Counted from the stretch's first letter, positions 9,192 to 18,599 are shown. The stretch: DNA of 64,000 nt from an uncultured Candidatus Melainabacteria bacterium (GCA_934718135.1 CAKUZW010000005.1:62001-126000); one strand, 5' to 3'. The notes: generated by a model from the letters alone, not told the origin. Translations and numbers: made by a program.

Positions 9192-9209
9192 GAAATAGGA
9201 GAAAAAACT

Positions 9210-10622
9210 ATGTTAAAGAAGTTAGGGGCATTTTTCAAAGAGCCTCCAATTGCAGAACCTATACAGGATCAAGAAAAAATTGATTCGATGTATAAACATT
9301 GGCGTTTAAGAATTTTTTACGCTTGTTTTATAGGTTACACAATTTTTTATTTATGTAAAAAGAACATCGCTGTCGCTCTTCCGGGAATTATGGAAGAATT
9401 CCACTATTCAGCAACAGAACTTGGTTTATTGGGCAGTTCACTTTATTTAACTTATGGTATCGGTAAGTTTGTAAATGGTGTTTTGGCTGACGGTTCTGAT
9501 GTTAGAAAATTTTTCCCAACTGCACTTTTGATGACAGCAATTGCAAATATTTTATTTGCTTTAGCTCCAAATTTTGTAAGTATTTTGGGATTGAGTACAA
9601 AAATGTCAGCAATGGTTCTATTGTGGACATTAGCATTCCTTTGGGGTGTTAGCGGATGGTTCCAATCTGCAGGTTTTCCGGCAGTTGCTAAAAGTTTGAC
9701 TTATTGGTATTCAAATTCAGAACGTGGAACAAAATGGTCATTGTGGTCATGTTCTCACCAAACAGGTACATTTTTAAGCTTTATTTTAGCCGGTCACATC
9801 GCTGCTCACTTTGGTTGGAGAGCTGCATTTTTAGTACCTGGAGTTTTAGCAGTAATCACTGCATTGTGGTTATTTGACAGATTGCGTGACAGACCTCAAT
9901 CTTTAGGACTTCCTGATGTTGAAGTTTACAGAAACGAACCTGTTAAAGAAAAATCAGCAGATGAGAAAAAAGAAGAAGACGAAATGTCTTACGTTCAAAT
10001 CTTCAAAAAATATGTATTATGCAACAAAACTCTTTGGTTGTTAGCAATTGCGTATATTTTCGTATACATTATCAGATTTGGTGCAGAAGACTGGATGATT
10101 ATGTATTTGAAAAATGCGAAAAACATCAAACTTGAAGATGCAACAAACATGATTGCTTCATTACCTTTAGTTGGTATTTGCGGAACTGTTTGTGCCGGTT
10201 TAATTTCAGATAAATTGTTCAAAGGCAAAAGAGCTCCAGTTAACTTACTTTACTTAGTTGGGGTAATTTGTGCCGTAATTGCTTTGAAATTCAACACAAT
10301 TCCTGCATTGAACTATGTAATCATCGGTTTGCTTGGGGCATTCACTTATGGCCCACAAATGATGATTGGCGGACTTTGTGCAGTTGAATCAAGTTCTAAA
10401 AAAGTAGCTTCTGCTGCTTCAGGATTTACCGGAACATTTGGTTATATCGGTGCATTTTTATCAGCAACAGGAACAGGTTTCTTGGTTGATAAATTAGGCA
10501 AAAATGGTGTTCAAAACTGGGATGGAGCAATCTATTTCTGGTTAGCATCAGGTATAATTTGTTTAATCATCTGTGCAATTTTGGCTATTGATGAGTACAA
10601 GAAAGATTCTAAAAAAGCATAA
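9210..10622 (+). CDS. MFS transporter, organophosphate:phosphate antiporter family (GlpT/UhpT/UhpC-like)
   Basis: The 470-aa inner-membrane protein has 12 predicted membrane segments with a charged central loop (KEKSADEKKEEDE). Family marks include the N-terminal YKHWRLRIFYACFIGYTIFYLCKKN, GWRAAFLVPG in the first half, and GPQMMIGG...ASGFTGTFGYIGA in the second half. Members exchange sugar phosphates or glycerol 3-phosphate for inorganic phosphate, or act as sensors (UhpC). There is no two-component system beside it, so a transport role is more likely. A GAAATAGGAGAAAA ribosome site and a terminator after the stop frame the gene. The exact substrate cannot be told. Confidence 0.88.
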   Translation: MLKKLGAFFKEPPIAEPIQDQEKIDSMYKHWRLRIFYACFIGYTIFYLCKKNIAVALPGIMEEFHYSATELGLLGSSLYLTYGIGKFVNGVLADGSDVRKFFPTALLMTAIANILFALAPNFVSILGLSTKMSAMVLLWTLAFLWGVSGWFQSAGFPAVAKSLTYWYSNSERGTKWSLWSCSHQTGTFLSFILAGHIAAHFGWRAAFLVPGVLAVITALWLFDRLRDRPQSLGLPDVEVYRNEPVKEKSADEKKEEDEMSYVQIFKKYVLCNKTLWLLAIAYIFVYIIRFGAEDWMIMYLKNAKNIKLEDATNMIASLPLVGICGTVCAGLISDKLFKGKRAPVNLLYLVGVICAVIALKFNTIPALNYVIIGLLGAFTYGPQMMIGGLCAVESSSKKVASAASGFTGTFGYIGAFLSATGTGFLVDKLGKNGVQNWDGAIYFWLASGIICLIICAILAIDEYKKDSKKA

Positions 10623-10642
10623 TTTTGATAGAAATTAAAATA

Positions 10643-10682
10643 AAAAAGCCAGAGGTGATAAAGTTTTCATCTCTGGCTTTTT
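10643..10682 (+). terminator. Intrinsic terminator after the MFS gene
   Basis: AAAAAGCCAGAGGTGA and TCATCTCTGGCTTTTT form a stem with a G-U pair, ending in a T-run. Confidence 0.9.
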
Positions 10683-10814
10683 AAATGCGGTCATTTCTTT
10701 TGTTGTTAAATAAAGTGAACAATTTAGCGAATTTATTAATTTCAGAGTGCCAATATTGACCTATTCCTCATTTTCTTCATTTATGCTAAAATCGAGATGA
10801 AAGAGTGAGGCAGT

Positions 10815-11798
10815 ATGAAAGTTGCAGAAATAGAAAATGATATTCTTGTTATAAAAAATAGGGAAGATGAAAGATTGTATGGTCGTAAAGGTGCTTTGGT
10901 AAAAGTTCTTGGTTGCGGGCTTTGCGGGTCTGATATTGTAAAACTAACTCAGCATAGAGCAAAACAGGGAACTGTTTTAGGACACGAAATTGTTGCAACT
11001 GTTGTTGAAATTAATTCTGATACAGATTTTAAAGTTGGGGACACAATTGTTACTTCTCACCATATTCCTTGTGGGAAATGTGAATACTGCAAGAATGGTA
11101 ATGTTTCTATGTGCCGTCATTTTAAAGAAACTAATATTCGCCCCGGAGGATTTAGTGAATTAGTTTTTGTTTCTGAGGAGCATTTGAAAAATGTCGCTTA
11201 TCTAAAACCTCAAAATCTGACAAATGATGAAGCTGCTTTTTATGAACCTTTGGGATGTTGTATTCGTGCGGTTAAACGTGCAAATCTAAGAGAACATTCA
11301 AGTGCTTTAGTTATCGGATTGGGTTCAATCGGAATTCTTATGGCACAAGCATTGAAAGCATTTGGGATGAATGTTATCGGGTGCGATTTGATTTCTTCTC
11401 GAGTTGAACTTTTGAAAAATTTGGGGATTGAAGCTTTTCTCGTTCCTGAAATGTGTGACAGCATAAAAGTAGATTGCGTCTTTATGACATCCGGTTCTGA
11501 TAAGGCTATTCCTACGGCGTTAAAATATGTTCGCGATGGCGGGAAAATTTTGGTATTTTCAAGCACTCCTCAAAATATGGGTTATGCAAACAATGAGATT
11601 TATTATCGAGAATTGACGGTTCTTGGCAGCTATTCTCCGTCCCCTGCGGATTTAAGAGATTCATACGACCTTTTAAAAAACAAAGATGTCAAAGTTGGCG
11701 GGCTATCTACAGAATATCCGCTAGAAAAGGTTCAAAAAGCTATCAATGACACTTTAGATAATAAAATTCTAAAAGCGTATATCAAAGTTGCAAATTAA
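10815..11798 (+). CDS. Zinc-dependent medium-chain alcohol/sorbitol dehydrogenase-like protein
   Basis: An MDR-family NAD(P)-dependent dehydrogenase of 327 aa. The catalytic zinc ligands are Cys37 (GLCGSD) with His57-Glu58 (LGHE); the structural zinc ligands are Cys86, Cys89, Cys92 and Cys100. The nucleotide-binding loop is GLGSIG (within LVIGLGSIGILMAQ). GTGAGG precedes the ATG and TGcTAAAAT, an extended -10, lies about 30 bases upstream. It is followed 12 bases later by a second MDR gene and the two probably form an operon. The protein is a little short at its N-terminus for the family. The substrate is unknown; a polyol or sugar is most likely. Confidence 0.87.
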   Translation: MKVAEIENDILVIKNREDERLYGRKGALVKVLGCGLCGSDIVKLTQHRAKQGTVLGHEIVATVVEINSDTDFKVGDTIVTSHHIPCGKCEYCKNGNVSMCRHFKETNIRPGGFSELVFVSEEHLKNVAYLKPQNLTNDEAAFYEPLGCCIRAVKRANLREHSSALVIGLGSIGILMAQALKAFGMNVIGCDLISSRVELLKNLGIEAFLVPEMCDSIKVDCVFMTSGSDKAIPTALKYVRDGGKILVFSSTPQNMGYANNEIYYRELTVLGSYSPSPADLRDSYDLLKNKDVKVGGLSTEYPLEKVQKAINDTLDNKILKAYIKVAN

Positions 11799-11810
11799 TA
11801 AGGAAAATAA

Positions 11811-12848
11811 ATGAAAGCAATACAATATTACGGTCCAAAAGATATAAGATATGAAGAAGTTATGGTAAAACCTCCGGAAGACGGTGAAGTTGTTGTAAAA
11901 ATTATGGCAGCGTTGACTTGTGGTACGGATGTTAAAACGTATAGACGTGGTCATCCTGTTTTGATTAAGGAAATTCCATCAGGATTTGGTCATGAATTCT
12001 CTGGGATTATCGAGCGTGTTGGGCGAAATGTTGAAGGCTTCAACGTTGGAGATAGGGTAGTTGCCGCAAATTCTGCTCCATGTGGAGAGTGTTTTTATTG
12101 CAAAAGAGAAGAATATAATTTGTGCGAAAATTTGAATTTGCTAAATGGAGCTTATGCTCAATATATCACTGTTCCTGCCCGAATTGTTAAAAAGAATATG
12201 TTGCACCTTCCTGATAATTTGAGTTTTGAGCGTGCGGCTTTTTGTGAACCGTTAGCAAATGTTGTCCATGGTGCAGAACGAACAGGAATAAAAAAAGGTG
12301 ATACAGTTGGAATTATTGGGATTGGACCAATCGGTTTGATGTTTGCTCGGGTTGCAAAACTAATGGGGGCAAGAGTTATTGTTGCAGGTCGAAATCCTCG
12401 TAAACTCAAAGCAGCAGATGAATTTGCTCATGCAGATGAAATTATTGATTTGAAAAAATACCCAAACCCTGAACGAATTTTCAAAGAATTTTCTGATGAA
12501 AATAAAGGGCTCGATGTGGCAGTCGAATGTGTCGGACTCCCTGAGATTTGGGAACAGATTTTCAATTGTGTTCGCCCTGGTGGGACAGTTCACTTCTTTG
12601 GAGGGTGCAAATCCGGTTCTAAAGTAACTTTTGATACTACAAAAATGCACTATGGTGATATCAAGATGATGAGTGTTTTTCATCATACTCCAAAATATTT
12701 TAGAATGGCTCTTGATTATATCGCATCAGGAGATATGGAAGTTGAAAAATTGATAACTTGTACTCTTCCTTTAGATAGGGTTGAATATGCGATGAATGAG
12801 CATATTCAAGGCCGTGCGATTAAATTCTTAATTAATCCTTGGTTGTAA
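11811..12848 (+). CDS. Zinc-dependent medium-chain dehydrogenase (L-iditol/threonine dehydrogenase-like)
   Basis: The second MDR dehydrogenase of the pair, 345 aa. Catalytic zinc ligands are Cys37 (TCGTD) and His61-Glu62 (FGHE); the structural zinc loop has Cys91, Cys94, Cys97 and Cys105. The Rossmann motif GIGPIG is followed by ARVIVAGRNPRK; the Arg-rich end of this strand may favour NADP. TAAGGAAAATAA precedes the ATG. The two adjacent dehydrogenases are clearly diverged, so they may act on successive steps or on two substrates of one pathway. No kinase or sugar transporter specific to them is adjacent. Confidence 0.87.
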   Translation: MKAIQYYGPKDIRYEEVMVKPPEDGEVVVKIMAALTCGTDVKTYRRGHPVLIKEIPSGFGHEFSGIIERVGRNVEGFNVGDRVVAANSAPCGECFYCKREEYNLCENLNLLNGAYAQYITVPARIVKKNMLHLPDNLSFERAAFCEPLANVVHGAERTGIKKGDTVGIIGIGPIGLMFARVAKLMGARVIVAGRNPRKLKAADEFAHADEIIDLKKYPNPERIFKEFSDENKGLDVAVECVGLPEIWEQIFNCVRPGGTVHFFGGCKSGSKVTFDTTKMHYGDIKMMSVFHHTPKYFRMALDYIASGDMEVEKLITCTLPLDRVEYAMNEHIQGRAIKFLINPWL

Positions 12849-12853
12849 AGTTT

Positions 12854-13930
12854 TTATTTAATCTTTTTTACAACCATTTTGAAGTAATCGGAATTGCTAC
12901 TTGCATTTGTTGAACAAGTCCAACCTCCTTGATTAGGCTTGTCTAAATCACAGTCGTCATGAAATCTATATGATGTATCTTGGTCGCCTAAAGTGTGTAG
13001 AGTTCCATCCAAAACTTCAAACACAAAGAAATCTACTCCCATTCTATTTGGTTTTTGATTAAATCCATTGATATCTACGGTGACTAAACATCCCTTCCAA
13101 TTTTCTCTTTCGGGACAATCATCGAAGAAAATCAATGTTCCATCTTGTAGCATAAGTTGTCCGTTATTGAAATATCCGTCTGGAGCAAAGCCATTTTTTG
13201 ATAAATATTTGTATCCATCATTGTTAAATTCTGTGTTAAGTTTATAAGAATAACACCCAGGTGAATTTTTTTCTCCATTATCCCTGTCATAAGCTTTAAT
13301 GCTACAAACTGTTGCGGCACTTAAATATCTTGCAAAAACTTTTGCAAATTTTCCTCCTTCATAATCTTTGATATTTGTATTTATATCATCATTTTGCATA
13401 AGTTTGAAAGCTTGAGCAACCGTAGAATATGCTTTTAGATACTTTGTGCGAAGTTGCTTAGCTTTATAGTTATTTATAAGCCCAGGAATAGTAATTGCCG
13501 CAACAACGCCAATAATGCCAAGGGTTATGAGGGTCTCGGCTAAGGTGAAGGCTACTTTCTTTTTAGGGAAAAAGGAAATAGGGAAATAAGGGAATAAGGT
13601 CTTTACGTTTTTATTAATCATGTCATTGTGAGGAGAAATTTCGTTATTATTTGTATTTTTGTGTACGAAGCGACGTAACAATCCCTGACAAGTGTTACTA
13701 TTGCCTAATTTGTTATGGATTACTACGTCACTTCGTACTTCTGCCTGACACTTCACCTCGCCATAAACGTGACTCCGTGTCTGCCAAATATGTCCTGCGG
13801 ACAGCCTATCATTTTGGCAGACAGCTCCGCACTCTGCTCGGTTCGTTCTCGTAATGACATGTATAATATCTTCCTTAACGAACTTATTTCCTTGTCCCTT
13901 TTTCCTTATTTCCTCAAAAAATTGTTTCAT
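12854..13930 (-). CDS. Type IV pilin-like protein with a 127-residue repeat-derived leader (pilin A)
   Basis: A 358-aa protein with a prepilin signature AFTLAETLITLG at residues 127-138 (expected cleavage A127/F128), a hydrophobic helix GIIGVVAAITIPGLI, and a C-terminal globular domain with Cys residues. The ending DYFKMVVKKIK is shared with three other pilins in this window. Normal leaders are 5-25 residues; here residues about 24-104 come from a 239-bp repeat read in frame. The start at 13930 is chosen over 14008 because AAGGATG sits just upstream of it and the longer start falls inside the operator. The gene is divergent from an XRE regulator. An alternative start at the end of the repeat (Met104) lacks a ribosome site. 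Confidence 0.8.
   Translation of the reverse strand: MKQFFEEIRKKGQGNKFVKEDIIHVITRTNRAECGAVCQNDRLSAGHIWQTRSHVYGEVKCQAEVRSDVVIHNKLGNSNTCQGLLRRFVHKNTNNNEISPHNDMINKNVKTLFPYFPISFFPKKKVAFTLAETLITLGIIGVVAAITIPGLINNYKAKQLRTKYLKAYSTVAQAFKLMQNDDINTNIKDYEGGKFAKVFARYLSAATVCSIKAYDRDNGEKNSPGCYSYKLNTEFNNDGYKYLSKNGFAPDGYFNNGQLMLQDGTLIFFDDCPERENWKGCLVTVDINGFNQKPNRMGVDFFVFEVLDGTLHTLGDQDTSYRFHDDCDLDKPNQGGWTCSTNASSNSDYFKMVVKKIK
13621..13859 (-). repeat. 239-bp palindromic-ended element, copy A (inside pilin A leader)
   Basis: One of three copies of exactly 239 bp in the window. The ends are inverted (TGTCATT...AATGACA), and an inner inverted pair (GACGTAGTAATCC against GGATTGTTACGTC) is present. It is oriented with the gene and encodes an uninterrupted stretch beginning VITRTNRAECGAVCQND. 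Copies B and C lie at 47488 and 52750. Confidence 0.9.
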
Positions 13931-13995
13931 TTTACATCCTTTCTTTATTTGCAAAAAACTAATTGACTTAGCATTTTTAATATTATGACATTTAA

Positions 13996-14031
13996 TAGCA
14001 TGTGTCAATACTTGCTAAATAGTATATGCTA
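13996..14031. promoter_or_regulatory. Nested inverted repeat between pilin A and its XRE regulator (candidate operator)
   Basis: TAGCAT...ATACT pairs with AGTAT-ATGCTA around TGCTAAAT. It lies in the divergent intergenic region 65-100 bases from either start, the expected place for an XRE operator. Confidence 0.55.
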
Positions 14032-14094
14032 TATATCGCCATTAAATAATATTAATTCTAAACATTATAATCAATTTATAATAGAGGTAGAATT

Positions 14095-14493
14095 ATGTCA
14101 TTGAAAACTCTTTTTGGAGCCCAAGTTAAACGTTTAAGAAAATTCAGAAAAATGACTCAGGAAGAGTTGTCCGAAAAAATTGAAATTGATTTACGACAAC
14201 TTGCAAGGATTGAGGCAGGTGAAAGTTTTGCAACATCTGAAACTATTGAAAAAATTTGCAAAGCTCTAAATGTGAATTATAAAGATATTTTTGATGTTCA
14301 AGAAGAAACTAACATGACATTTGATAGCATTGAAAAATTCAAGCAAAATTATTCAAAGTTAAACAAAATAATAAATAAAATTGCACCAAATGATGAACAA
14401 ACTGAGTATATTATGCTTGCTTATGAGGCTATACAAAAGAATTCTGCTCGAGAAAAGTTAAAATCTATACTTTGGGGCATGAGTTTAAAATAG
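14095..14493 (+). CDS. XRE-family helix-turn-helix regulator divergent from pilin A
   Basis: The 132-aa protein has an XRE/Cro-type HTH at residues 8-62 (LRKFRKMTQEELSEK...LARIEAG...TIEKICKALNV) and a helical C-terminal half that probably dimerises. An AGAGG ribosome site and TATAAT just upstream support the start. Its divergent position, with an inverted repeat in between, suggests that it controls pilin A and itself. Comparable regulators stand opposite the other three pilin genes in this window. No phage genes are nearby, so a phage repressor role is unlikely. Confidence 0.88.
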   Translation: MSLKTLFGAQVKRLRKFRKMTQEELSEKIEIDLRQLARIEAGESFATSETIEKICKALNVNYKDIFDVQEETNMTFDSIEKFKQNYSKLNKIINKIAPNDEQTEYIMLAYEAIQKNSAREKLKSILWGMSLK

Positions 14494-14546
14494 TTATTGA
14501 CAATATTTTTTTAGCATGTAATATAGTAGATGTGAAAATTAAATAT

Positions 14547-14619
14547 TGGGACGTCGCCAAGTGGTAAGGCAGCTGGTTTTGGTCCAGCCATCTCGGAGGT
14601 TCGAATCCTTCCGTCCCAG
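14547..14619 (+). tRNA. tRNA-Gln (anticodon TTG)
   Basis: A 73-nt cloverleaf: acceptor TGGGACG with CGTCCCA, D-arm GCCAAGTGGTAAGGC, anticodon loop TTTTGGT (anticodon TTG), and T-arm GGAGGTTCGAATCCTTC. G is the discriminator and CCA is encoded directly after (14620-14622). Confidence 0.96.
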
Positions 14620-14629
14620 CCATTCAAAG

Positions 14630-14653
14630 CTCATCATCAGATGAGTTTTTTTT
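14630..14653 (+). terminator. Intrinsic terminator after tRNA-Gln
   Basis: CTCATC-ATCA-GATGAG hairpin followed by a run of eight T residues. Confidence 0.9.
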
Positions 14654-14829
14654 ATTATTTGCAGGATAACAAAAAAGCTCCAGTAAAAACTGAAACTCTT
14701 TTATTCTATAAAATAATCTTTTTATGCAACTGCATAAATTTTAATTTCCGAGCTTTAGAAAATAATATTGCTTTCAGTATTTTTACAATATAATATAGTT
14801 AAGGATTTATATTAATAGACTAGAATAAA

Positions 14830-15135
14830 ATGAAAGTATCAAGTATTTCATACCCCAATTCATATAATCACATATATTTTGGTGCAAAGAGTAATAACTC
14901 AGGGACGGCTCACAAAAATACCAAAAAACATAAACCGTCTGCTATTCACGAATCTATGATGACGGCTGCATCATGGTTTGGTTTTGGGGTTGTTTTGGAT
15001 TTAATTTCAAGGAGATTTTCATTCTTCAAATCCCCTTTTAAAAATTCTGTAGCCGTTAATGGAATTATTGGTGCATGTGCTGGATTAATTACAGGATGTA
15101 AGTTTTTGTTTTCAAAAAAAAATGACGAAGATTAG
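14830..15135 (+). CDS. Small FxG-motif membrane protein (101 aa)
   Basis: I cannot assign a function. The N-terminus (MKVSSISYPNSYNHIYFGAK) carries the short aromatic-F-G motif, IYFGAKSN, also seen in other unknown proteins of this window. Two hydrophobic helices follow (residues about 47-62 and 76-94), and the end is charged. The opening ISYPNSYNHIYF closely resembles that of the kinase-like protein at 55451 (ISYPAYNNYYFN). No good ribosome site is seen. The end overlaps the convergent histidine kinase gene by 4 bases. Confidence 0.6.
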   Translation: MKVSSISYPNSYNHIYFGAKSNNSGTAHKNTKKHKPSAIHESMMTAASWFGFGVVLDLISRRFSFFKSPFKNSVAVNGIIGACAGLITGCKFLFSKKNDED

Positions 15136-16325
15136 ACTACTTGAGAATGAATTTGGGAAGCATCGGTGTTTTGGGGAGGGATTGTTGTTTTAGGGAGTTT
15201 AAATCCGAAAATACATTTTCCGTCTTGGTAGCTTTTAGCAAAAATTTCGCCATTATGCATATCAATAATCTTTTTAGAAAGGTAAAGCCCAAGTCCGGTG
15301 CTTGTTTTGTTAAAGTAGGATAGTTTTGTTTCTTTAAATCTTTTGAACATTGTTGATAATTCTTTTTCGGGAATTTGTTCACTTTGGTTAGTTATTGTGA
15401 ATTCGATTTCGTTTTTCTCATCTTTTATATTTATCAAAATAGTTGAATTTTTGTAGCCGTATGTTATGGCATTTGATAATAGGTTAAAAATTACTCTTTT
15501 GATTTGGAGTCTATCAGCGTAAATTTCGCAAATATTTTTTGGAGTAGAAAATTCAATCGTTTGATTTCGCTCTTTTGCCATACCGCCAAGACCGGTTTTT
15601 AATTTCGTTGCAAGATAATAAATATCGAAGGTTTCAGGGTTGAGTTTTACGTTTCCTTTGTTGTAGCGATAGGTGTCAAGGATTGTGGCTATTAAATCAG
15701 AAACATATTTGCAAGAGCATTTTGAGAGTTGAATCATTTCTGTCTGTTCATCATTAAGTTTCCCAAAAGCACCATTTAACAACATATTTAGGGTATTCAT
15801 TTGTGCATAAGTTGGAGTTTTAAGATCGTGGGTTAGAGTTGCAATGAAGTTTTCTTTGTTTGCTTCAATCTTTTTCTCTTTATCAATATTATTTAAAACG
15901 ATTATGAATCCTGTAATTTTGCCAGAAGGTTTAACAATCGGAGATTTTACAATTCGGTAGTAAGCGGATTTGTTATTTGCAAAAGTCATAATTTTTTCGG
16001 AATAGAAAGGTTTTCCTGTTTGGAGAATTCCTAAATCTTCAATATTTGTTTCTTTTATACAACTTGGGGCATAAATTTGTGTAATCTTTTTATTTTTGAT
16101 TTCGGAACAAGAAATTCCTGCGGCTTTTGCAAATTCATTGTTCGCTAAAGTTATATTACCTTGCAAATCTTTAAAATAGATGCAAAGCGGGACGTATTTA
16201 ATTATTGCTTGCAGGTAGATATTTTGAGTTGGATTATTTTTTAGGCCTCGATTTTCAATATACAATTTGACAATAGACAATAACAAGACGAATAAAATTA
16301 AGTTGTAGATAATGAATAAAATCAT
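15132..16325 (-). CDS. PAS-domain sensor histidine kinase
   Basis: A 397-aa membrane sensor kinase. One N-terminal membrane helix (1-20) is followed by a PAS domain (about 37-147), then the dimerisation/phospho-acceptor box with LTHDLKTP (His166) and the ATPase domain with NLLSNAITYG (N box) and STGLGLYLSKKII (G box). No response regulator gene lies beside it, so it is an orphan kinase. The short N-terminus means that sensing is probably cytoplasmic, through the PAS fold. There is no clear ribosome site at the chosen ATG. Confidence 0.92.
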   Translation of the reverse strand: MILFIIYNLILFVLLLSIVKLYIENRGLKNNPTQNIYLQAIIKYVPLCIYFKDLQGNITLANNEFAKAAGISCSEIKNKKITQIYAPSCIKETNIEDLGILQTGKPFYSEKIMTFANNKSAYYRIVKSPIVKPSGKITGFIIVLNNIDKEKKIEANKENFIATLTHDLKTPTYAQMNTLNMLLNGAFGKLNDEQTEMIQLSKCSCKYVSDLIATILDTYRYNKGNVKLNPETFDIYYLATKLKTGLGGMAKERNQTIEFSTPKNICEIYADRLQIKRVIFNLLSNAITYGYKNSTILINIKDEKNEIEFTITNQSEQIPEKELSTMFKRFKETKLSYFNKTSTGLGLYLSKKIIDMHNGEIFAKSYQDGKCIFGFKLPKTTIPPQNTDASQIHSQVV

Positions 16326-16398
16326 AATTTCAATTATTATCTTATAACCTTAAAGTTGGATTGGTATTGTCCTGTTGGGTAATATATGGGTGGTTTAA

Positions 16399-17883
16399 TT
16401 ATTTTTTTCTTTTATTTTTATTTGTTGAAACTTCTTTTTCATCACAACCAAGAACTTTATTCAAATGTTCAATAAGTTCTTGAGAGTGATAATGCATTGC
16501 GTGTTCTGATTTGTGGTGAATATCAACGATATGATAGTGCATAGCCATCTCAACTTCAATTAGTGCAATATTATAATCATAGAGGCTGTTTATATATTCG
16601 TTTAGGGCTTTGATATAATCTTTTCTGGCATCTTGAAGTGCGACATAATTAAGTTCATTTGTTTGGTATTTTTCTTCAACAATTTTAAGATTTTGCAATG
16701 CTTGTTGTGTTTCAAGTTTAGTCGGAGCAATTTGGTTTTGTGCTTTTTCAACATTGTTGAATGCTTTTTTTACTTCAAAATACAAATCTTTTTTGAATAA
16801 TAGAATTTCGTTATCTGCTAATGCTAACTGAGCATCTGCACCTTTAATACTGTGTTTTAATTCCATCAAATTGACATTACTTGATAATCCGACACCAACG
16901 TGAAAACTGTTATTTGCCGTTTGATTTGAATTGTTAAAACCATACCCTGCATTTGCTGTTAAATCAGGGAAGTAAGTCCTTTTTACATATAGAAGGGATT
17001 GCTCCATTGCGTGTTTTGTTGAAATTAAAACACTTAAATCAGGACTGTTTTCATAAGCTATTTCTACCGCTTTATCTAAAGGGAAGTTAAAGGTTTCAGG
17101 TTCAAAAACATCCTGTGAATTTGGGGAATCTTTGTATGCAAAATCGTTTTGGTAGGTAAAAGTTTTTGTATTTTTGATATTATAATTCGGTTGGTCGTCC
17201 AAATACATTGCGTTATTCAAATCAATTTTGGCATTTTTGTAGTTTGTTTTCGCTTCAATATATTGAACTTTTGCCTCACTCAAATTTAGATTTGCAGTTG
17301 TTTTATCGGCTTCTTTTTTAGAAGAAGCAAGTTTTAAAAATTTTTGATTTATTTCAAGATTATTTTCTGCAACTTGAAACATTGCCTGAGCTTTTAATAA
17401 GGCATAGTATTTTTCTTTAACATCAAACAAAGTTGAACACAAACTGTCCATAAATTCATATTCTGCACCAATTTTGTAAAATTCTTCCATTTTTATATAC
17501 GCGGTTGTTTTTCCAAAATTCCAAACCAACTTGTTAATTGCAACTCCAACAGACGGAAGTTCTCTGTAATGAGAATTGTAATAAATATTATCGGAATTAT
17601 TTTCATTATAGAACCCTGCATTTGCACTAATTACGGGGAAATATTGAGATTTTGCTATTCCCAAATTGCTCTTTGCTATATCCAAATTATATTTTTGTCT
17701 GCGAATTTTAGGACTATTTTTGAAAGCGGCTGCAACACAATCTAAAACGGATAGCGTTGTTCCGTCTTTTATATCTATGGGTTTGAATAATTCATCTTCC
17801 TCTATTGCGTAGCTTTGCAAATTTGTCACTGAAGATAAAGCAACAAATATCATTGCAACACAAACAATTCTTTTAGTGCTCAT
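16399..17883 (-). CDS. TolC-like outer membrane efflux protein
   Basis: A secreted, mostly helical protein of about 494 aa with a signal peptide (cut likely after SYA). Two repeated TolC/OEP halves follow, each starting near ALSVLDCVAAAFKNSPKI (residues about 45-60) and LDKAVEIAYENSPDLSV in the middle. TolC-type trimers form the outer-membrane exit channel of efflux pumps and type I secretion. The C-terminus has an unusual His-rich stretch (HYHIVDIHHKSEHAMHYH), which may bind metal. ATG 17883 is preferred to 17898 because TATAAT ends exactly 7 bases before it (leaderless arrangement). No pump subunits are adjacent. Confidence 0.88.
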   Translation of the reverse strand: MSTKRIVCVAMIFVALSSVTNLQSYAIEEDELFKPIDIKDGTTLSVLDCVAAAFKNSPKIRRQKYNLDIAKSNLGIAKSQYFPVISANAGFYNENNSDNIYYNSHYRELPSVGVAINKLVWNFGKTTAYIKMEEFYKIGAEYEFMDSLCSTLFDVKEKYYALLKAQAMFQVAENNLEINQKFLKLASSKKEADKTTANLNLSEAKVQYIEAKTNYKNAKIDLNNAMYLDDQPNYNIKNTKTFTYQNDFAYKDSPNSQDVFEPETFNFPLDKAVEIAYENSPDLSVLISTKHAMEQSLLYVKRTYFPDLTANAGYGFNNSNQTANNSFHVGVGLSSNVNLMELKHSIKGADAQLALADNEILLFKKDLYFEVKKAFNNVEKAQNQIAPTKLETQQALQNLKIVEEKYQTNELNYVALQDARKDYIKALNEYINSLYDYNIALIEVEMAMHYHIVDIHHKSEHAMHYHSQELIEHLNKVLGCDEKEVSTNKNKRKK

Positions 17884-17895
17884 ATATATATTATA
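17884..17895 (-). promoter_or_regulatory. -10 element giving a leaderless mRNA for the TolC-like gene
   Basis: On the minus strand TATAAT is followed by exactly six bases and then ATG, so the predicted first transcribed base is the A of the start codon. There is no ribosome site. The -35 region is weak. Confidence 0.5.
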
Positions 17896-17972
17896 CAATA
17901 TGTGTCAAGTGGATTTAAAAATTTGATTGTCTTTGGTAAAATGGTATCGAGTAAAAGTGAAAGGTTGTGAAA

Positions 17973-18599
17973 ATGAAAGTTTTATTGTTAAATGGGTCTC
18001 CGCATAAAAACGGATGTACAAATACTGCATTAGAAGAAGTCGCTAAAACATTGAATTCTCAAGGAATTGATACCGAAATTTTCTATATCGGAACAGATGC
18101 AATAGCTCCTTGTAGAGCTTGTGGAGCTTGCAAAAAACTAGGAAGATGCGTAGTTAATGACAAAGTTAATGAATTTATCGAAAAAGCAAAAGAAGCTGAC
18201 GGATTTATCTTTGGATCTCCGGTTCATTATGCATCCGCAAGCGGAATTATTACAACATTTTTAGATAGAGCATTTTATGCGGGTTCAGCTAACCAAGTGT
18301 TCAGAATGAAACCCGGAGCAATTGTTGTATCTGCAAGAAGAGCCGGAACAACTGCAACATTTGACCAATTGAATAAATATTTTACAATAACTGAAATGCC
18401 TGTGATTTCTTCTCGTTATTGGAATATGGTTCATGGTGCTACTCCTGACGATGTTTTGAAAGATGAAGAAGGAATGCAAATTATGAGAATTTTAGGTAAA
18501 AACATGGCTTGGTACCTAAAATCTATGGAAGCCGCTAAAAAAGCAGGAATTTTACCTCCTGAAAAAGAAGAAGTTATAAAAACTAACTTTATCAGATAA
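17973..18599 (+). CDS. Flavodoxin-like NAD(P)H-dependent FMN reductase / iron-sulfur flavoprotein family
   Basis: A 208-aa flavoprotein of the NADPH-dependent FMN reductase superfamily. Visible marks are LLLNGSPHKNGCTNTAL (FMN phosphate loop, residues 4-20), CRACGACKKLGRC (a Cys cluster typical of the iron-sulfur flavoprotein branch), and GSPVHYASASGIITTFLDR (flavin-binding loop). ATG 17973 is chosen over GTG 17967 because AAAGG is correctly spaced from it. These proteins move electrons in anaerobes; the substrate cannot be predicted. A terminator follows directly. Confidence 0.85.
   Translation: MKVLLLNGSPHKNGCTNTALEEVAKTLNSQGIDTEIFYIGTDAIAPCRACGACKKLGRCVVNDKVNEFIEKAKEADGFIFGSPVHYASASGIITTFLDRAFYAGSANQVFRMKPGAIVVSARRAGTTATFDQLNKYFTITEMPVISSRYWNMVHGATPDDVLKDEEGMQIMRILGKNMAWYLKSMEAAKKAGILPPEKEEVIKTNFIR

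Noticed and set aside
12854..14008. Start of pilin A at 14008
   Set aside because: This start lies inside the nested inverted repeat shared with the XRE promoter and has no ribosome site; ATG 13930 has AAGGA at the right distance.
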